This document shows positions 23,719 through 32,142 of a stretch of DNA of 64,000 nt, in pieces. Origin of the DNA: DASUPK01 sp963800285. Lineage in GTDB: Bacteria > Actinomycetota > Thermoleophilia > Solirubrobacterales > 70-9. A model generated the notes under the pieces. That model saw only the letters and a list, made by a program, of their open reading frames with translations, made no database searches and was not told the origin of the DNA. Numbering within the stretch: the stretch's first letter is position 1; the number at the start of each line of letters is the position of its first letter. The position numbers and the translations under genes are program-made. The stretch lies in contig CAWDAL010000010.1 in the NCBI GenBank assembly GCA_963800285.1, forward strand, positions 289,186-353,185, given 5' to 3'.

Positions 23719-25239
23719 CTAGGCGGCCTCTGAGTACGCGGTCTCGTCAGCCGTCGGCATCTTGTCCATCTCATCGCCGGCGAACTGCTCCGCGGCCTTG
23801 GCCTCGGGCTGGATCACGACAGCCGCGACGGCGATCGCCGCGATGACCAGTCCAGCGGCGACCCAGAAGGCGAGGTGGTACCCGCTGGTCAGGGCGGACG
23901 CCGTCGAATGTCCGGCGTCCTCGAGGGAGTTGCTGCGCGAAGTGGACAGGGTCGCCAGCACCGCAAGCCCGATCGCTCCGCCGACCTGGGCAGAGGTGTT
24001 GACCAGGCCCGAGGCGAGTCCCGCGTCCGCCCTTGTCGCACCCGACATCGCGATCGTCATCAGGGCCGGGAAGCAGATGCCGATTCCGGTGCCCAGCAGG
24101 ACCAGGACGGGGAACACGTCGGTCCAGTAGTTGGCGTCCACCGGCGCCCGCGTGAAGTAGATCAGGCCGGCGGCCACCAGGGCGAGGCCCGGGAAGAGCA
24201 GCGTCCGCGCGCCGAAGCGCATGATCAGCGGCTCCGAGTAGCGGCCGGTCAGGGTCCCCATGATGATCGTGACGGGCAGGAAAGCGATTCCGATCTGGAG
24301 GGCGTCATAGCCCTGCACCAGCTGCAGGTACAGCGAGCCCATGAAGAACATCCCGAACATGCCGGCCACGGTCAGGATCTGGACGCTGTTCGCGCCCGTG
24401 ACGTTGCGCGAGCGGAAGATCCGCAGCGGAATCAGCGGGGTCTTGGCGGTCGCCTCCCTGGCGATGAACAGCGCGCCCAGGAGCAGCGAGCCCGCGCCCA
24501 GGAGGAGCGTCGTCGAGGCGCCCCAGCCATCCTTGGCGGCCGGCTCGACGATGGTGTAGACGCCGAGCATCAGAGAGGCGGTGATCAGCACCGCGCCGAG
24601 CAGGTCCGCGCCCTCGCCGAAGCCGAGGCCCTTGTCGTCCTCGAGCAGGCGCCGGGACCAGATCGCGGTGGCGAGCCCGATCGGCGCGTTGACGAAGAAG
24701 ATCCAGTGCCAGCTGATGATCTGGGTGATGGCGCCCCCCAGGAGCAGGCCCACCGCGCCGCCCGCCGAGGCGACGAACGCGTAGACGCCGACCGCCTTGG
24801 CCTGCTCGGACTGCTCGGGGAACATCGTCACGATCATGCCCAGGATGACCGCGGAGGTCATCGCTCCGCCGATGCCCTGGAGCAGGCGGGCTCCGATCAG
24901 CATGCCCTCGCTCTGGGAGGCGCCGCAGAGGATCGAGGCGGCGACGAAGACCCCGAGCCCGATCAGGAAGATCCTCCGGCGCCCGAGCAGGTCGCCGAGG
25001 CGGCCGGCCAGCAGGAGCAGCCCGCCGAAGGTGATCAGGTACGCGTTGACCACCCAGGCCAGGCTCGACTGGTCGAAGCCGAGATCGTCCTTGATCGAGG
25101 GCAGCGCGACGTTCACGACGGTGATGTCGAGAACGATCATCAGCATCCCCGCGCAGAGGACGTAGAGCGCGATCCAGCGAGAGCGGTCGCTCATCGGCTG
25201 TGAAGTGCTTTCCGCTATTCCACCCTGTGCCTGCGTCAT
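23719..25239 (-). CDS. MFS efflux transporter, DHA2 (EmrB/QacA) family
   Basis: 506 residues with about 14 membrane segments. ATG 25239 is chosen because AGGAGG lies nine bases upstream. Family motifs: LDITVVNVALPSIKDDL (motif D1), LLLAGRLGDLLGRRRIF (motif A), and GARLLQGIGGAMTSAVILG with VGLLLGGAITQIISWHWIFFVNAPIG (motif C). It should export toxic hydrophobic compounds by proton antiport. The promoter region holds a perfect 16-bp palindrome, and a deazaflavin-type reductase follows in the operon. Confidence 0.93.
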   Translation of the reverse strand: MTQAQGGIAESTSQPMSDRSRWIALYVLCAGMLMIVLDITVVNVALPSIKDDLGFDQSSLAWVVNAYLITFGGLLLLAGRLGDLLGRRRIFLIGLGVFVAASILCGASQSEGMLIGARLLQGIGGAMTSAVILGMIVTMFPEQSEQAKAVGVYAFVASAGGAVGLLLGGAITQIISWHWIFFVNAPIGLATAIWSRRLLEDDKGLGFGEGADLLGAVLITASLMLGVYTIVEPAAKDGWGASTTLLLGAGSLLLGALFIAREATAKTPLIPLRIFRSRNVTGANSVQILTVAGMFGMFFMGSLYLQLVQGYDALQIGIAFLPVTIIMGTLTGRYSEPLIMRFGARTLLFPGLALVAAGLIYFTRAPVDANYWTDVFPVLVLLGTGIGICFPALMTIAMSGATRADAGLASGLVNTSAQVGGAIGLAVLATLSTSRSNSLEDAGHSTASALTSGYHLAFWVAAGLVIAAIAVAAVVIQPEAKAAEQFAGDEMDKMPTADETAYSEAA

Positions 25240-25309
25240 CTGGAATGGCCTCCTAGCCACGAATGGGGTCGTTTCCAGTTACGACCGGGGACCCCCCTGA
25301 AACTCATCG

Positions 25310-25323
25310 CTTGTTTGTACAAG
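25310..25323. promoter_or_regulatory. inverted repeat CTTGT-N4-ACAAG near the MFS promoter
   Basis: Five-base arms CTTGT and ACAAG flank TTGT, next to the 16-bp palindrome and overlapping the proposed -10 region of the minus-strand MFS promoter. Could be a second operator half; weak on its own. Confidence 0.35.
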
Positions 25324-25339
25324 TTCGACCGCGGTCGAA
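25324..25339. promoter_or_regulatory. perfect 16-bp palindromic operator in the MFS promoter
   Basis: TTCGACCGCGGTCGAA is its own reverse complement. On the minus strand TTGACT, then 17 bases, then TGTACA form a plausible -35/-10 pair, and the palindrome almost fills the spacer, the classic placement for a TetR- or MarR-type repressor of an efflux pump. No such regulator adjoins it. Confidence 0.6.
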
Positions 25340-25342
25340 GTC

Positions 25343-25372
25343 AAGAAGAAGAAAATGCGGTCGAAAGCGACC
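25343..25372 (-). terminator. probable terminator of the sigma factor gene
   Basis: Read on the minus strand, GGTCG-CTTT-CGACC forms a 5-bp hairpin at 25359-25372, one base past the sigma factor stop. It is followed by GCATTTTCTTCTTCTT, a T-rich tract unusual in this GC-rich DNA. Short stem, so efficiency is uncertain. Confidence 0.5.
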
Positions 25373-25373
25373 T

Positions 25374-26489
25374 TCAATCCAAAGTAGCAGGCAGCCCGAA
25401 CCGGCTATATGCGATGGCCAGCTTCTCGTAGTCGGCAGGCTGCACGGGCGTTCGCGCCTGGACCTCTGGGTCGGGATCTTGGGATGAGCGGACGATGAAG
25501 GCGTCGACCTCCTTGATCTTCTCGCCCTCGAAGGTGAGCACGTTGATCGCGAACGGCACGCGCGCCTGCTTCTCCTCGTCCCAGCTGTAGAAGGCGAGGG
25601 CCGGCTGTCCGTTGGCGGTGACCGGCAGCGATCGCCAGCCCCACTCGCCGGTCATCGAGGAGTTCTCGAGGAAGACGCGGATTCCGTCGTGACCGTAGAA
25701 CCAGCGGGACATCGGCGGCATCGTGAAGGCGGCGTCCTCGGCGAGCATGCCGACGACCGTGTCGACGTCGTTGCGGTCCCAGGCGTCGGCATACTGCTCG
25801 ACGAGCTCGCGCAGCTTCTCGTCGCCCAGCGTGCGCAGCGTCTCCTGCTGGCTCTGGTCGGGCAGCTTCTTCTCCATCGTCGCTCGCGCGCGCTGCAGGG
25901 CGCTGTTCACCGAGGCAACGCTGGTGTCGAGGGTGTCGGAGGTCTCCTGGGCTGAGAAGCCGAGCACCTCGCGAAGGATCAGGACGGCTCGCTGGTTGGC
26001 CGGAAGCAGCTGAAGCGCCGCGATGAAGGCGAGCTCCACGGACTCGCGCTGCTCGTAGCGGGCGTCGGGGGAGGCCAAGCCGTCCTCGATCCCGAGAGTC
26101 TCGTCCGGGAAGGGCTCGATCCAGACGGACTCGACCAGGGGCTCGCCGACGCCGCCGTGCGGGTCGGCGGGAGGGCCGTAGTCGATCGGCAGGATCCGCT
26201 TGGGCCGCTTCTCGATCGCGTCAAGGGAAGTGTTGGTGGCGATCCGGTAGAGCCACGAGCGCAGCGAGCTCCGCCCCTCGAACTTGTCGAGGTTCTTCCA
26301 GGCGCGGACCAACGCCTCCTGGAGCGCGTCCTCGGCGTCCTGCACCGAGCCGAGCATGCGATAGCAGTGAGCCTGCAGCTCGGAGCGGTGGGGCTCGACC
26401 AGGCGCGCGTAGGCGTCCTCGCTGCCCGTCCGGGCGGTCGCGAGCAGCTCTCTCTGCTCGACGGTCGACTCTGTCGGCATCGTGCTCAT
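25374..26489 (-). CDS. RNA polymerase ECF sigma factor with SnoaL-like C-terminal domain (SigX5 type)
   Basis: 371 residues from ATG 26489 (MSTMPTEST). Region 2 spans YARLVEPHRSELQAHCYRMLGSVQDAEDALQEALVRAWKNLDKFEGRSSLRSWLYRIATN, region 4 LLPANQRAVLILREVLGFSAQETSDTLDTSVASVNSALQRAR. From about residue 215 a SnoaL/NTF2-like domain follows (LVEQYADAWDRNDVDTVVGMLAEDAAFTMPPM, GHDGIRVFL). In this ECF type the C-terminal domain replaces a separate anti-sigma factor. Target promoters unknown; its own gene ends at a hairpin before the MFS promoter. Confidence 0.92.
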   Translation of the reverse strand: MSTMPTESTVEQRELLATARTGSEDAYARLVEPHRSELQAHCYRMLGSVQDAEDALQEALVRAWKNLDKFEGRSSLRSWLYRIATNTSLDAIEKRPKRILPIDYGPPADPHGGVGEPLVESVWIEPFPDETLGIEDGLASPDARYEQRESVELAFIAALQLLPANQRAVLILREVLGFSAQETSDTLDTSVASVNSALQRARATMEKKLPDQSQQETLRTLGDEKLRELVEQYADAWDRNDVDTVVGMLAEDAAFTMPPMSRWFYGHDGIRVFLENSSMTGEWGWRSLPVTANGQPALAFYSWDEEKQARVPFAINVLTFEGEKIKEVDAFIVRSSQDPDPEVQARTPVQPADYEKLAIAYSRFGLPATLD

Positions 26490-26578
26490 CCCGTCTCTGC
26501 AGAGTAGACGGACGAGTTGATCGGAACTCATCGGTCACCGATGAATTTCGAGCGCTGGACCGGTCTCAGTGGCAGGGA

Positions 26579-26947
26579 ATGAATTCGCGCGCTGCCAACC
26601 CTCTGATCCACCTGGAGCTCCACACCGGCGATCTCCGTGGGGCGGTCGAGTTCTACACGCAGCTCTTCGGCTGGCGCCCGGAGCGGATCCAGAGGGGTGC
26701 CGGCTCCTATCTCGCCCTCGGAATGGGGAATGGAGTGGGGGGAGGAGTGGTCGAGTGCGAGGCCAGACACCCGCTCTGGCTCCCGTACGTGGACGTCCCC
26801 GATCTCGCCCGGACCACGGATCAAGCGCAGGCTCTGGGCGGGGAGGTCCTGCTGGCCCCGCGCGAGGGCCCTGACGGCTTCCGCAGCGTGGTCTCGGCGC
26901 CGGACGGCGGCGAGGTCGCCTTCTGGCAGTCGAAGACCGAGCGCTGA
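26579..26947 (+). CDS. VOC / glyoxalase-fold protein
   Basis: 122 residues from ATG 26579, one glyoxalase/bleomycin-resistance fold: IHLELHTGDLRGAVEFYTQLFGWR, then WLPYVDVPDLARTTDQAQALGGEVL and SVVSAPDGGEVAFWQ. Residues in typical metal positions (His in HLELH, Glu in GGEVAF) are present. Function may be a dioxygenase, isomerase or antibiotic-binding role; it cannot be set from sequence. Confidence 0.83.
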   Translation: MNSRAANPLIHLELHTGDLRGAVEFYTQLFGWRPERIQRGAGSYLALGMGNGVGGGVVECEARHPLWLPYVDVPDLARTTDQAQALGGEVLLAPREGPDGFRSVVSAPDGGEVAFWQSKTER

Positions 26948-26962
26948 GCTACCGTTCGACGG

Positions 26963-27679
26963 GTGCCGCCCGTGCGGGGTGAGCTCCGCTACTGGCTAGA
27001 GCTGGCGAGGCTGCTGGTCGACCGGAGGTTTTTCTCTGTCAAGCCCGCCGGCGAGGCGCTACCCGTCCTCCTCATTCCCGGCTTCATGGCGGGGGACGCC
27101 TCGCTGACGGCGCTCGCCGGATGGCTGCGTCGCCGCGGCCACGAAGTGCGCGGCAGTGGGATGCTCTTCAACGTCGGCTGCGCCGGCCGGGAGCTCGCTC
27201 GTCTTGAGGAGAAGCTCGACGAGTTCGACGATCGTGTGATCGTCATCGGGCAGAGCCGAGGCGGGACGCTGGCGCGGGGCCTGGCGGCCGGTCACCCCGA
27301 TCGGGTCGCGGGCCTGGTGACGCTTGGATCGCCCGTCCTCGATCCGCTCGCGGTGTCGCCCTCGGTGATGAGGACAGTTCGCTCCGTCGCGCGGCTCGGC
27401 GACCTCGGTATGCCGGGCGTCTTCTCGAGCGACTGCATGGACGGCGCCTGCTGCGCCGACTTCGGCAGCTTGATCCGGGCGCCGCTCGACCCGGACATGC
27501 CGGCGCTCGCCGTGCACTCGCGGAGCGACGGGATCGTGGACTGGCGCGCCTGCCTCGATCCGCACGCCGATTGCGTGGAGGTCGACGGAAGCCACTGCGG
27601 GATGGCCGTCAACCCCGCCGTCTATGGAGAGCTGGCGCCCCTGCTGGAGCAGACAGAGGAGACCGTGTGCAGGCAATGA
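26963..27679 (+). CDS. alpha/beta hydrolase (lipase-like)
   Basis: 238 residues from GTG 26963. Oxyanion region LLIPGFMAGD, nucleophile elbow VIGQSRGGTLARG (Ser at about residue 96), acid in HSRSDGIVDW, and His in GSHCGM complete the triad. A Cys cluster (DCMDGACCADF) lies in the cap region. It overlaps the WS/DGAT gene by 13 bases, so the two probably act on the same acyl lipids, for example hydrolysis and synthesis of storage esters. Confidence 0.85.
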   Translation: MPPVRGELRYWLELARLLVDRRFFSVKPAGEALPVLLIPGFMAGDASLTALAGWLRRRGHEVRGSGMLFNVGCAGRELARLEEKLDEFDDRVIVIGQSRGGTLARGLAAGHPDRVAGLVTLGSPVLDPLAVSPSVMRTVRSVARLGDLGMPGVFSSDCMDGACCADFGSLIRAPLDPDMPALAVHSRSDGIVDWRACLDPHADCVEVDGSHCGMAVNPAVYGELAPLLEQTEETVCRQ

Positions 27680-29025
27680 GCGTGCAGGATGCGATCTTCC
27701 TGCACGTCGAGAACGACGTGACGCCCATGCACATCGGCGGCGTCAGCATCTTCGAGGGCCCGCCGCCGCCGTTCGATGAGTTGCGCTTGATGGTGGAGGG
27801 CAAGCTCGCCCTGACGCCGCGCTATCGGCAGAAGGTCCGCTTCGTCCCGCTGGGGCTGGGCGAGCCGGTGTGGGTGGACGATCCCCACTTCAACATCGAC
27901 TACCACCTTCGCCACAGCGCGGTGCCCGCACCCGGGACTGAGAACCAGCTACGGGCCACCGCCGCACGCGTCTTCTCTCAGCACCTCGATCGCTCGAAGC
28001 CCCTCTGGGAGATCTGGATGGTCCAGGGCCTCGAGGACGATCGCTGGGCGCTGCTCTCCAAGGTCCACCACTGCATGGTGGACGGTGTCGCCGCGACCGA
28101 CATGATGAGCCTGATGTTCGGGGAGAGCCCTGAGCCGACGAACGGGGAGGTGTGGCTGCCCGAGCCCGAGCCTTCGAACATCGACCTGATCTCGTACAGC
28201 GCTCGCCATCGCATTCGAGATCCGGCCGCACAGGTTCGCTTCGCGCTGCGGGCGCCCAGCGAGGTGCTGCGCGCCTTCGCCGGCGGCGCCAAGGCCCTGC
28301 TGGCCGCCGCCCCGGCCATGCGCCCCTCGACCTCGTCCCTGACGGGGCCGATCGGGCCGCATCGGGTGTGGAGCTGGGCCAGCGTGTCGCTGGCGGACGT
28401 CAAGGGCGTCCGGCAGGCGCTCGGGGGCACGGTCAATGACGTCGTCTTGACCCTGATCACCAACGGGTACCGGACGTTGCTCGAAAGCCGGGGCGAGACC
28501 GTGGACGCCGGCAGCGTCGTGCGGACCATGGTTCCCGTCTCGGTGCGCGCCCCCGGGGAGAAGGGCGAGTACAACAACCGCGTCTCCGCGGTGTTCGCCC
28601 GCCTGCCGGTCGGCCTTGAAGATCCGGCCGAGCGCCTCGCCGCGATCCGCGCCCAGATGGACGGGATCAAGTCCTCCAAGCAGGCTGTCGCCGGCGATGC
28701 GCTCGCGCAGCTCTCCGGATTCGCGCCGCCGATGCTGCTCGCCCTCGGGAGTCGCGCGGCGACTCGCTCGGCTCGCCTCAACATGGACACCGCGACGACG
28801 AACGTTCCAGGCCCGCAGATCCCCCTGCAGACGCTGGGCCGCACGATGCTCCATTCGTATCCCTTCGTCCCGATCGTGGGCACGATCCGGATCGTCGTCG
28901 CAATCTTCTCCTACGACGGCGAGCTCTACTTCGGGGTGACGGGCGACCGGGATCACGCGCCCGACGTCGACGTCCTCACCAAGGGCATCGAGGAAGACGT
29001 CGGCTCGCTGCTCGCCCGAGCCTGA
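27667..29025 (+). CDS. wax ester synthase / diacylglycerol acyltransferase (WS/DGAT)
   Basis: 452 residues. GTG 27667 (MQAMSVQDAIFLHVEND) is preferred to ATG 27676 because GGAG lies five bases before it and the family starts two or three residues before the SxxD motif. The catalytic HHCMVDG is at about residue 135, followed by SLMFG. The C-terminal MVPVSVRAPGEKGEYNNRVSAVFARLPV and NMDTATTNVPGPQIPLQTLGR are typical. Makes triacylglycerol or wax ester storage lipid from acyl-CoA at the membrane. The preceding lipase-like gene is translationally coupled. Confidence 0.93.
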   Translation: MQAMSVQDAIFLHVENDVTPMHIGGVSIFEGPPPPFDELRLMVEGKLALTPRYRQKVRFVPLGLGEPVWVDDPHFNIDYHLRHSAVPAPGTENQLRATAARVFSQHLDRSKPLWEIWMVQGLEDDRWALLSKVHHCMVDGVAATDMMSLMFGESPEPTNGEVWLPEPEPSNIDLISYSARHRIRDPAAQVRFALRAPSEVLRAFAGGAKALLAAAPAMRPSTSSLTGPIGPHRVWSWASVSLADVKGVRQALGGTVNDVVLTLITNGYRTLLESRGETVDAGSVVRTMVPVSVRAPGEKGEYNNRVSAVFARLPVGLEDPAERLAAIRAQMDGIKSSKQAVAGDALAQLSGFAPPMLLALGSRAATRSARLNMDTATTNVPGPQIPLQTLGRTMLHSYPFVPIVGTIRIVVAIFSYDGELYFGVTGDRDHAPDVDVLTKGIEEDVGSLLARA

Positions 29026-29051
29026 CCTGCCCGCCAGGCTGACTCGCTATC

Positions 29052-29071
29052 CTGTAGTGGACTAACTACAG
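29052..29071. promoter_or_regulatory. inverted repeat upstream of lon (candidate HxlR operator)
   Basis: CTGTAGT and ACTACAG form perfect 7-bp arms around GGACTA, 15 bases before the lon ATG. TATCCT at 29048-29053, a plausible -10, overlaps the left arm. The GTAGT...ACTAC shape suits dimeric winged-helix regulators such as the HxlR-family gene at the end of this operon. Confidence 0.5.
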
Positions 29072-29086
29072 AAATTGGACCTAGCG

Positions 29087-31378
29087 ATGACCTTTCTCCT
29101 GATTCCACTTGATGAAGCGATCGTCTTCCCGGGCGTCACGGCCACGCTGCCGATCGACACCGGCGACGAGGACCGCGTCTTCCTGCTGCCGCGCCAGGGC
29201 GGCGAGTTCGGCCGCATCGGCGTGGTCGCCGAGGTCGTAGAGCGCGCTCAGTTGCCGAACGGCGGATGGGCGGCGACCGTCGTCGGCCTCCATCGCGGGC
29301 TGGCCGGCGCCGCGCAGTCGGGCGACGGTGAGCAGCTGCGCGTCGACGTCCAGGAGATCCACGACGGTCACTCAGGTGACGAGCGGGGCCACGAGCTCAT
29401 GCGGGAGTACCGCGCCGTGGTCGAGGAGATCCTCGAGCTGCGCGGCGCCGACGAGCGCATCGGTGCCTTCCTGCGCTCGATCGAGGAGCCGGGTGCGCTG
29501 GCGGACACCACCGCCTTCAGTCCCGATCTGACCCGCGAGCAGAAGCTGAAGCTGCTGGAGACGCTGGACGTCACCTCGCGACTGGAGCTCGCGATCGAGA
29601 TGCAGCGCGAGCGGCTGGCGGAGCTTCAGGTCCGCGTCAAGATCCGCGACGACGTCGACTCCGGCGCCCAGAAGCAGCAGCGCGAGTACTTCCTGCGCAA
29701 GCAGATGGAGTCGATTCGGAAGGAGCTCGGCGAGGACGAGGGCGATCTGATCAGCGACTACGAGAAGAAGATCGAAGAGGCGGGGATGCCCGAGGAGGTC
29801 GCCGAGCAGGCAGAGCGCGAGCTTCGCCGGCTCGAGCGCCAGGGCGAGCAGTCGCCCGAGTCTTCGATGATCCGCAGCTACCTCGACTGGCTGCTGGCGG
29901 TGCCGTGGTCGAAGCGCTCCGAGGAGAAGCTGGACCCAAAGCACACGCGGGAGGTCCTCGACGAGGACCACGCCGGCCTCGAGGACGTGAAGCGCCGGAT
30001 CACCGAATTCATCTCGGTGCGCAAGCTGCGCGAGGAGCGTGGGGTGGAGGACGACTCCCGCGCCAACGGCGCGATCCTCACGCTGGTCGGCCCTCCGGGC
30101 ACCGGCAAGACCTCGATCGGCGAGTCCGTCGCCCGTTCGCTGGGGCGCGAATTCGTGCGCCTGTCGCTGGGCGGGATCCACGACGAGGCCGAGATCCGAG
30201 GCCACCGGCGCACCTACATCGGCGCGCTGCCGGGCCGGATCGTCCGCGCCCTGCGCGACGCCAAGACCATGAACCCGGTGATCCTGCTCGACGAGGTCGA
30301 CAAGGTCGGCGCGGACTGGCGCGGGGACCCCTCCGCGGCCCTGCTCGAGGTCCTCGACCCGGCGCAGAACCATTCCTTCCGCGACCACTACCTCGACGTC
30401 GAGGTCGACCTCTCCGAGGTCGTCTTCCTGGCGACCGCGAACATGGTCGACACGATCCCGGCGCCGCTGCTCGACCGGATGGAGGTGATCGGCTTCGACG
30501 GCTACACGACCGAGGAGAAGCTCGCGATCGCCCGCGGCTACCTCTGGCCGCGCCAGGTGAAGCGCAACGGGCTTCGCGAGGACGAGGTCGAGGCCTCCGA
30601 CGCGATCCTGCGCAAGGTGGTCACCGAGTACACCCGCGAGGCGGGCGTGCGCCAGCTCGAGCGCGAGCTCGGCAAGCTGCTCCGCCGCGAGGCGACGAGG
30701 ATCGCCTCGGGCGAAGCGGAGGCGCCGATCGCCATCGAGTCCGACGAGGTCGTCGACGCCCTCGGGCGCCAGAGGTTCTTCCAGGAGTCCGTGGAGCGCA
30801 CGGCGATCCCGGGCGTGGCCACCGGCCTGGCGGTCACCGGAACCGGCGGCGACGTCCTCTTCATCGAGGCGACCGCGATGGACGGCGACAAGGGCCTGGT
30901 CCTGACCGGCCAGCTGGGCGACGTGATGAAGGAGTCGGCACGCATCGCGCTCTCCTACGTCAGCTCGCACGCCGACGAGCTCGGCATCGACAGCGACGCC
31001 TTCGGCCGTGAGTTCCACGTCCACGTCCCCGCAGGAGCGATCCCGAAGGACGGCCCGAGCGCCGGCACGGCGATGACCACCGCATTGGCCTCGCTGCTCA
31101 GCGGGCGCCCGGTCAAGCACACGGTCGGGATGACCGGCGAGGTCACCCTGCAGGGCCGGGTGCTCCCGATCGGCGGGCTGAAGCAGAAGGTGCTCGCCGC
31201 TCACGCTGCCGGGCTGACCGAGGTGATCCTGCCGGAGCGCAACCGCGGCGACCTCGATGATGTCCCCGGGGAGATCAGGCAGCGGATGAGCTTCCACCCG
31301 GTGATGAGTATCGGCGAGGTCCTCGAGCACGCCCTCGAACCCGCCGAGCGGGGAGCCGATGTCGCCGCGATGTCGTAG
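29087..31378 (+). CDS. lon: Lon protease (ATP-dependent, La)
   Basis: 763 residues from ATG 29087. N-terminal substrate domain (LLIPLDEAIVFPGVTATLPI), coiled central part, AAA+ module with Walker A GPPGTGKTS and Walker B VILLDEVDK, and the C-terminal protease domain with Ser in PKDGPSAGTAM and Lys in GGLKQKVLAAH (catalytic dyad). Degrades misfolded and regulatory proteins in the cytoplasm. An inverted repeat precedes it, and the stop lies inside the HxlR regulator gene. Confidence 0.96.
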   Translation: MTFLLIPLDEAIVFPGVTATLPIDTGDEDRVFLLPRQGGEFGRIGVVAEVVERAQLPNGGWAATVVGLHRGLAGAAQSGDGEQLRVDVQEIHDGHSGDERGHELMREYRAVVEEILELRGADERIGAFLRSIEEPGALADTTAFSPDLTREQKLKLLETLDVTSRLELAIEMQRERLAELQVRVKIRDDVDSGAQKQQREYFLRKQMESIRKELGEDEGDLISDYEKKIEEAGMPEEVAEQAERELRRLERQGEQSPESSMIRSYLDWLLAVPWSKRSEEKLDPKHTREVLDEDHAGLEDVKRRITEFISVRKLREERGVEDDSRANGAILTLVGPPGTGKTSIGESVARSLGREFVRLSLGGIHDEAEIRGHRRTYIGALPGRIVRALRDAKTMNPVILLDEVDKVGADWRGDPSAALLEVLDPAQNHSFRDHYLDVEVDLSEVVFLATANMVDTIPAPLLDRMEVIGFDGYTTEEKLAIARGYLWPRQVKRNGLREDEVEASDAILRKVVTEYTREAGVRQLERELGKLLRREATRIASGEAEAPIAIESDEVVDALGRQRFFQESVERTAIPGVATGLAVTGTGGDVLFIEATAMDGDKGLVLTGQLGDVMKESARIALSYVSSHADELGIDSDAFGREFHVHVPAGAIPKDGPSAGTAMTTALASLLSGRPVKHTVGMTGEVTLQGRVLPIGGLKQKVLAAHAAGLTEVILPERNRGDLDDVPGEIRQRMSFHPVMSIGEVLEHALEPAERGADVAAMS

Positions 31379-31673
31379 CTGCTCTCCGGTTCCCCGCGAG
31401 GTCCGCTCCGTCGCGGCCCTGCTGGAGCGCCGCTGGACGCTGGGCACGATCTACGCCTGCTCCAGCGGCGCTCAGCGCTTCAACGAGTTCCGGCAGTCGC
31501 TGCCGGGCATCTCGCCGACCACGCTGTCGGACCGGCTCGACCAGCTCGAGGAGGCCGGCATCGTCGAGCGACGTCTCATCCCGGGACGACCGCCGCACGC
31601 CGAGTACCGGCTGACGCGGACCGGCAGGCGCCTCGCGGAGGCGGTCTCGGGCTTGTTGCGGCAGCCGGCCTGA
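31359..31673 (+). CDS. HxlR-family winged-helix regulator
   Basis: 104 residues from ATG 31359, overlapping the lon end by 20 bases. VAALLERRWTLGTIYACSSGAQRFNEFRQSLPGISPTTLSDRLDQLEEAGIVERRLI is the full HxlR domain. Two Cys in MSPRCRSC at the N-terminus sit where HxlR redox or electrophile sensors (HypR, YodB) carry their reactive thiol. A thiol-sensing control of lon is inferred, with the upstream inverted repeat as candidate site. Confidence 0.88.
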   Translation: MSPRCRSCSPVPREVRSVAALLERRWTLGTIYACSSGAQRFNEFRQSLPGISPTTLSDRLDQLEEAGIVERRLIPGRPPHAEYRLTRTGRRLAEAVSGLLRQPA

Positions 31674-31692
31674 TTCAGCGGCGCTGACCTCC

Positions 31693-32058
31693 CTACGCTC
31701 GGGCGGCCCACCACTTCGCGCCGTAGGAGATCGTGATCTGCTCTCCGGCGGCGATGTCGCGCAGCGCGACGAACGAATAGGCATCGGCCGCATCCGCGAC
31801 GTATTCGGCGTTCGGCTCCTCGGAGTGGTTGTAGAGGCTGCCGTATCCGAGCAGCAGGGCGGAGCCGCCGGAGTCGTCACCCAGGCTGACGATGTAATCG
31901 TCGAGAAGCCCGCTGGCGTCACCTTCCCCGAGCTCGAGGATGGGGCAGACCTCGATCGTCTCGCCACCCGAGATCTCGGCGACGGCGATGACGCCGCGTC
32001 CATGCTCGGTCTCCCCGATCCGGATCGACGTCGGAGGAATGATCTCCGTGGTCGGCAC
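31693..32058 (-). CDS. SET-domain protein (putative lysine methyltransferase)
   Basis: 121 residues from GTG 32058. TEHGRGVIAVAEISGGETIEVCPILEL, GYGSLYNHSEEPNAEYV and SFVALRDIAAGEQITISYG match SET motifs: NHSxxPN contacts SAM and the Tyr of the GEQITISYG end is the catalytic tyrosine. Very compact, without pre- or post-SET parts. In bacteria such proteins are few and their substrates mostly unknown. Divergent from the secreted protease gene. Confidence 0.85.
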   Translation of the reverse strand: MPTTEIIPPTSIRIGETEHGRGVIAVAEISGGETIEVCPILELGEGDASGLLDDYIVSLGDDSGGSALLLGYGSLYNHSEEPNAEYVADAADAYSFVALRDIAAGEQITISYGAKWWAARA

Positions 32059-32142
32059 GCTGGCAGCGTAATCATCCGCGGCGGGTCGATTGCCCCGGAG
32101 CCGTGTTAGCGTGGATGAAGCTGAAGGATGGGGAGAGCTCGA

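Noticed and set aside
29372..31447. A 691-codon minus-strand frame opposite lon
   Set aside because: The sequence is a compositional mirror of lon with no recognisable domain; lon itself is complete and conserved.
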